From Limonium bicolor (taxonomy: Eukaryota; Streptophyta; Magnoliopsida; Caryophyllales; Plumbaginaceae), in NCBI GenBank assembly GCA_023374045.1, contig CM041776.1, forward strand, positions 122,159,000 to 122,222,999: a stretch of 64,000 nt of DNA, in the 5' to 3' direction. The translations under genes were made by a program, and so were the position numbers. Positions 59,053 through 64,000 of this stretch are shown here, one piece after another; the stretch's first letter is position 1, and each line of letters begins with the position of its first letter. The notes below the pieces were generated by a model. It was given only the letters and a program-made list of their open reading frames with translations. It was not told where the DNA came from and did not search any database.

Positions 59053-60430
59053 GGTAATTACAACCCTCAGTTCGTTGTTTTTGCTCAACCATAGTTTACA
59101 TTTTTGTGCATTCTTAGAAAATTAGTGCATTTGCTGTGAATCTGTTGAGTGCTAACTACTGCGTTGTGGTAATCGGTAGTCAAACATCTTTTCCTTGGTA
59201 GCTTGAGTGAGGAAGGCCATATAAACTTGGGGTTCTTAATTTCTATGCCAGTCTACGCTGAAGTTGTAATTAGCATTTGATTTTCTCAAATTAGCGGCTG
59301 GTAGTACCATATCACATGAACTGTGATGTCGATAATGAAAGCTAGTCGTACTGATACTCATTCTGGTATTTTGAGGTCATTGTGCCTAAATTATGTGATA
59401 ATAGACACATTTAGGATTTAGCTCGTCATATAAGAGTGCATCATTATATGTTTGATGGCGAATTTTTTGGTCCTAGGGCTTCTACGCCGTTCGTAACTTT
59501 TTTTTTTCTTTTTCCAAATTCAATTCCGATCGAGAAAATAATGGATTTGTTGACTAATAAAACCGAATAATTTTTCTAATAATTTTATCATTCTTCTCTT
59601 TATTAGTATTTGGGTGCTGCTAGAACAGATGTAAACTTAATATAGCCAATTCATATGTACATGTACATGGACATGTACATGTTATATTTCAAAAACTCAT
59701 CATCCCTGTACTCTCCTTTAGACTTCTTTCTTCGGCTGTCTTACCCCACTCTCAGCATGAAAGCGAGTTGGTAATAAAGGAAGTCTATGTCAGTGTGGTC
59801 GAACATTTTTTTCATTCAATATCATTGACCTTGGTGGTAGTTTGAAAGCCTTGCGAGGAGTTGTTAAGTTGTGATATTCTGTATAGTTAAGTCAGCGATG
59901 ATTTCAAGCTTCTGTTTGCTTCAGATGGGCAGTTTGTATTATATACTTTGTATAGTTAACAACCATTTTTATAGTTAATAAGCTTTTGTTGAGTTGTGAT
60001 ACTCTATAGTTAACAAGCTCTTGCATTTTATTTTTTAAATATTTACTGGTAAGTCACTTTGATATTGACTGATGTTGCTGCTGCTGATGATTTAATGGTG
60101 CCAATTTGATTGTTGAAGATTATAGTGTTGTGTTTGTGTTGTTGTTGCTGGTTTGGTACTCATTTTAGTCTCAATTGTTGTTTTATTTGAAGGAGACAAT
60201 GTCCATCTTTGACTATGATGAGCTGGTTTTTTTGTAAGGGTAATAAGGAACGATATTTGTTTAAATCTATAGTTTATGACTGCTGAAATATTCATATGTT
60301 ATTGACCATCTTTGACTATGATAGTGTTACATATGTTATTGTCTTGTAAAAATTTTGGTTTCTATATATTAAAAAAATAAGTGTAAGTATTAATGTTACT
60401 CAGAATCCTTTCTCTTTTCTTACCTCTGAT
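59053..60430. other. T-rich non-coding stretch upstream of the RPS20 locus
   Basis: Intron- or promoter-like T-rich sequence. Short duplications are visible (TTGTGATACTCTATAGTTAA near 59991 resembling 59870; CCATCTTTGACTATGAT at about 60202 and 60306), as is the palindromic ACATGTACATGGACATGTACAT near 59659. No gene is seen. Confidence 0.5.
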
Positions 60431-60432
60431 AT

Positions 60433-60440
60433 TAGGGTTT
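60433..60440 (+). promoter_or_regulatory. Telo-box in the RPS20-like promoter/leader
   Basis: TAGGGTTT (AAACCCTA on the other strand) lies about 165 bases before the RPS20-like ATG. Telo-boxes are typical of promoters of plant ribosomal protein genes. A possible 5'-UTR intron (GTATTTGTC near 60487) follows it. Confidence 0.6.
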
Positions 60441-60602
60441 GGCGTGCTTGCTCTCTGTGCTGCACTGCTACAAGCTCGTTTCACTGGTATTTGTCTCTTT
60501 TGTGTTGCTTTCGTATTGATAATAATTTGCACTCAATTCCTTAATCCCCCATTGTTTTCTCAAGTAGAAAGTACTGCTTCGCACGAACTCTAACAAGTGA
60601 CA

Positions 60603-61678
60603 ATGGCATACGCTGTGATAAAACCGACGAAGCCAGGCTTGGAAGAGCCTCAGGAACCGACACATAAAATCTGGATTACCCTTTCTTCAAAAAATATGAA
60701 GAACCTTGAGAAAGGTACCCGCTTTCCGTTCTTTCCCATAGTTTTCATGTTTATCCTCTAGATTGCTGTCGTCCTCTGTAGTTTGATTTCATATGGTAAG
60801 GTGTCGCTGGTTATCAGGATTACCCTTTGTTTGAATTACAAATCATTGGTCTGTACTTCAAGTTTTTCCTCAAGTCCAACATTGCACAATTAGCTGCTTG
60901 ATACCCACATTGTAGTTTGATTTCATATGGTAAGGTTTCTCTGGTAATCTGGATTACTCTTAATTGGAATTACGAATCATTATTTGGTCTATACACAAGT
61001 TTTTCCTTAAATCGAACATTGCACAATATGCCGCTTGACACTCACCCAAGCTGAATGCCTTATTTGTTTAATTTTCTGTTGGGTCATCAGTCTGTTCAGA
61101 TTTGGTTTGTGGGGCCAAGGACAAGCGTCTGAGAGTAAAAGGACCCGTTAGAATGCCAACCAAGGTTCTTAACATAACCACCATAAAGTCTCCATGTGGT
61201 CAAGGTATGATTATATCTTGTTCCAACCTTGCGCATATAGCTTTTGGATATAAATGGTAAATCTAGGTGTTTTGAAGATCAAGGAGTGTTTGTGTGGTAA
61301 CTATCATTGTCAATATTCATAGTTGACTAGATCGCTCCATCAAGGTCCCAAAAAGAGCATACCAGTTCAGCTATGTTCTGTCTCTAATACTTTGTTTTTT
61401 TCTCATTTAATATTTCTTCAGCTATTTACTCAAATATTCTTGTAATTTGATGCACAATAGTTGTCATGTAGTTTGTACTATTTATGTGGACAAGCGTTCC
61501 ATTAGTAAATGCATGTAGCAATTTGCAAAACTAGAGTTTGATTAATAGTCGACTTTTTCTGATGTAATACAGGAACCAATACATGGGATAGGTTTGAACT
61601 CCGTGTTCACGAGCGAGTGATTGACCTATTTTCATCTCAGTAGGTGTTGAGGTTGAGGTCACCATTGCAGACTCCTAG
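60603..61678 (+). pseudogene. RPS20: Cytosolic ribosomal protein uS10 (RPS20) pseudogene, three exons
   Basis: Exon 1 (60603-60714) gives [18 protein letters not shown] and [13 protein letters not shown]. Exon 2 (61091-61204) gives [20 protein letters not shown] and [11 protein letters not shown]. Exon 3 (61573 on) gives TNTWDRFELRVHERVIDLFS. All junctions are GT-AG in phase 1. After LFSS a deletion of about 16 codons shifts the frame into TAG (61641-61643). The true C-terminus (VEVEVTIADS) survives out of frame up to 61678. Several residues conserved in uS10 are changed (Trp in ITL context, Cys in DLV-GAKDK, Ile in TT-KSPCG). Kept introns mean a decayed gene duplicate and not a processed copy. 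The protein family sits in the head of the small ribosomal subunit. Confidence 0.88.
60777..61050 (+). repeat. Tandem duplication inside RPS20 intron 1
   Basis: Two diverged units of about 135-139 bp, each beginning TGTAGTTTGATTTCATATGG (60777 and 60912) and ending in a variant of CATTGCACAATTAGCTGCTTGA. Confidence 0.82.
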
Positions 61679-62088
61679 ACAACACTGGCGACTCTTAGAC
61701 CCACTAGCTGGCCTTGCTTTTAGTGTTATAGGATTTTGGCTTGAGGATGCTCTCCCTACTTTTTTGCTGAATCGGTTTTATGAAGAAACCTGGATATGAT
61801 TTTGATGGACAAATTATCTTTTTGAATTATTTACCCGAGTTTGAAGTTATTTTTTCATATAATGACTAGAAATTTGGTCACTAATGACTCTCCAGCGAGA
61901 GTTTGCGTATTGTAAATTTGGCTAGGATTCTATGAGCGAAAGATCTTGACTCTCCGTGGTGCTCAAGGATACTTGAGCACTAAAACAAGAATTAGAGCTA
62001 GAGAGAAAAACTGACTTGGGAGGCGTTTGATCCATACTGATTTACCAACTGCTATTTTCCTTTAGGCACTGCTCCGGAATCAAATATG
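61679..62088. other. Region after RPS20 pseudogene, no gene seen
   Basis: It probably includes the former 3' untranslated region. No coding sequence is supported. Confidence 0.5.
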
Positions 62089-62457
62089 CTATAGCCGTAT
62101 GACGTTTGAGGCCCATAGATATATTTGTTTCAACCCACCGAATATGATCGAAACGTCCATGTCATCACTATCGGAATGGAATGAGAGGGGATAAGAAGAG
62201 CCATTAGCCAAAGATACTGCTAGTTCACTCGAGCTGATGGCAATGTCAATGTCCTCCGCCATAGCCTCGAGCTCCTCGAGCTTCGGTCCTATACCACCAT
62301 CTCGTATACCGTATTTTCCAAATTCTCCGTGATTTGGTTGAGCCCGGTCTGAGTAATAGCTCACATAATCAAACAAACTCGTGTGACAAATTAAAGCAAA
62401 AAATGTGGGAGAGAACACATGAGTGTCACACAACAAAATATTGAGTTTTGAAAACAT
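62089..62457 (-). CDS. Unrecognised 122-codon ORF
   Basis: Read on the - strand, the middle is acidic (KLEELEAMAEDIDIAISSSE; later FHSDSDDMDVS) and looks more protein-like than its surroundings. I do not recognise a family. It could be a remnant exon of a lost gene. There is no clear promoter or splice context. Confidence 0.3.
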   Translation of the reverse strand: MFSKLNILLCDTHVFSPTFFALICHTSLFDYVSYYSDRAQPNHGEFGKYGIRDGGIGPKLEELEAMAEDIDIAISSSELAVSLANGSSYPLSFHSDSDDMDVSIIFGGLKQIYLWASNVIRL

Positions 62458-63180
62458 AATTTATATCAATCTGTCTATTAATTTGTATTAATTATATTCG
62501 TTTTTAAATTATCTTTTTTCCACCAATTTGAATTATTTATTCAAAGTAAATTAAATTATATCTTTGTCTAATATTGAGAAAAATATTTTAAAAATTTATA
62601 TTCTATTTTCTTGTAACTTTATGACATAATACTTTTGTTATCTACAAAATATTATGTCACAAAGTTAAATACAATATAGAATATAATTTTTTTAAAAAAT
62701 ATAAATATCTTAAAATATAATTTTTTTTTGAATTGATCAAAAAATAAATTAAAAAATGTATTGTACTTAATTGGTATAAATTAGTAAAAAGATTGATATA
62801 AATTATGTGTTCAAAATTCTATATTTTTATGGTACTAAATAATTTTAAAAAATCTAAAAATATTCATTTTTTTCAATATTTTATGATATTTTCATCTTTT
62901 TATTTTTTTCCATATTTATAAATTTTTATAAATTTTTTATATTTTATAGTATTTTGATTTTTTGTGAATTTTGATGAATTTTTTAACACTTAGGGGTATA
63001 TTGTAAACTTTAAAATTACTTTGTTAATTAGTAAGGTACTTTTGTCATTTTTCCTTCTGGTCAATGGTTATAGTAGCATTTCATGGACTTTTGAAAAGAT
63101 TTAGTGACATTTGATGACTTTCTTTTTTTTAGTGGCATTTCATGAATTAGCCAAAAATATTGTGGTATTTCATGAAATTT
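62458..63180. other. Very AT-rich stretch, no gene seen
   Basis: Long A/T runs dominate, with short inverted words such as ATTATGTCACAAAG (62652) facing CTTTATGACATAAT (62618). No gene is supported. Confidence 0.55.
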
Positions 63181-64000
63181 CCCTTTATTATATAATTTCT
63201 CTTGAACGTAAAACTAGTACTGTATTTGAACAACAAAAAATGTGAGAACAATATGTAATAAATATAGAAAAAATTGGTTCAAAAAGCCGAACAACTAGTA
63301 TTGCTTATTTGAACACAACTTGATGATTAAAGAACGACAAATCAATCAAAAGGTGGAAAGTTGTATAAATATTGATTTATTATATAATTTTACTTGAATA
63401 GTTAGTCTCAATTTTGAATATTAAAAAACTTAGGAGTAGTATGAACTAAATTTTGAACAAAGGGTTCAAAAAAATTGAACAACTAGTATCGTTGTCTAAA
63501 GACAAACTTGATGATTAAAAAACGATTAAACATTCAAAAAGGTAAGTTGTATTATTATTGCGTTATTATATAATTTATGTTGAACAATTAGTCTCAAATG
63601 TGTGAACAACCTTAAAAAATATTGAACAGTAACACTTATCTGAACATGAACTTGAAGTGAACAAAAACCAATAAAAAATGGTAAGTTGTATTGACATTGT
63701 TTTATTATATAATTTCTCTTGACCAATAAGGCTCAAATTCGAGAATAATTTAACTTTTTGAACAACTAGTATCACTTATATGAACACGAATTTGACAATT
63801 AAGAACAACAAACCAATAAAAAATGGTTACTGAGATTATTAGCACTCTTTTATTATAATTTTCCTTGAATATCTAATCTCGAATTTGATCCGTAAGTTTT
63901 TTAAGAGCATAAGAAAATGTTAAATAAGGTGAATATTAACATGAAACTATAAGTAACTGCAAAAAAAATTAACAAAAATCCTAAACTTTAAGATATTTTG
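63181..64000. repeat. Degenerate ~130-190 bp AT-rich tandem repeats, running off the window
   Basis: Recurrent pairs of landmarks are TTATTATATAATTTCTCTTG (63185, 63375, 63561, 63700, 63849 with variants) and GAACAACTAGTATCGCTTAT-like words (63288, 63476, 63759; a variant near 63625). This gives four to five decayed units. Short ORFs here follow the repeat. The right end is outside the window. Confidence 0.75.

Overview
This is plant nuclear DNA, most likely from an angiosperm. The evidence is chromodomain-bearing Ty3/gypsy retrotransposons primed by initiator-Met tRNA, AT-rich flanks, MITEs, a Ty1/copia remnant and an intron-containing cytosolic ribosomal protein uS10 (RPS20) locus. LTR retrotransposons fill about 84% of the window. 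No other intact host gene is visible.

Layout. (A) 1-8654: a chromovirus on the + strand with its 5' LTR cut by the window edge. It has gag, a full pol (protease, RT, RNase H, integrase, chromodomain) and a 2.2 kb 3' LTR. 8655-12629: old flank with two tandem-repeat blocks, a decayed copia RNase H piece and two MITEs. (B) 12635-57830: an element with 5.3 kb LTRs and a 5-bp duplication GAGCT, split by two insertions. (C) 21794-37266, duplication GTAGA, has 5.0 kb LTRs and almost no coding sequence. (D) 37910-52569, duplication TTGAA, lies on the - strand and is the only member with gag and pol. 57836-64000: flank with an RPS20 pseudogene and AT-rich repeats.

B, C and D look like one family. 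They share LTR ends (TGAAATAC...GGTGTTACA), a primer-binding site inside an inverted repeat, a leader, and two copies of the same polypurine tract: one inside the element and one at the 3' LTR. B keeps only a gag with three GT-AG introns, and C keeps only a possible scrap of gag. D has the same spliced gag plus pol, so I infer D-like elements can mobilise B- and C-like ones.

The outstanding feature is in D. Between the gag zinc knuckle and the protease lies a 740-nt exon encoding an ALKBH1-like AlkB 2-oxoglutarate/Fe(II) dioxygenase with all catalytic residues present. The gag donor (46768/46767) is in phase with two acceptors. One (46613) gives Gag-AlkB, ended by AlkB's own stop and followed by an AATAAA. 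The other (45732) skips AlkB and gives Gag-Pol. This suggests a retrotransposon that makes a captured nucleic-acid demethylase by alternative splicing. D's pol now carries three nonsense codons, while the AlkB exon is open.

Relative age from LTR comparison by eye: B is oldest (many substitutions), D and C are younger, and A is youngest (almost only indels).
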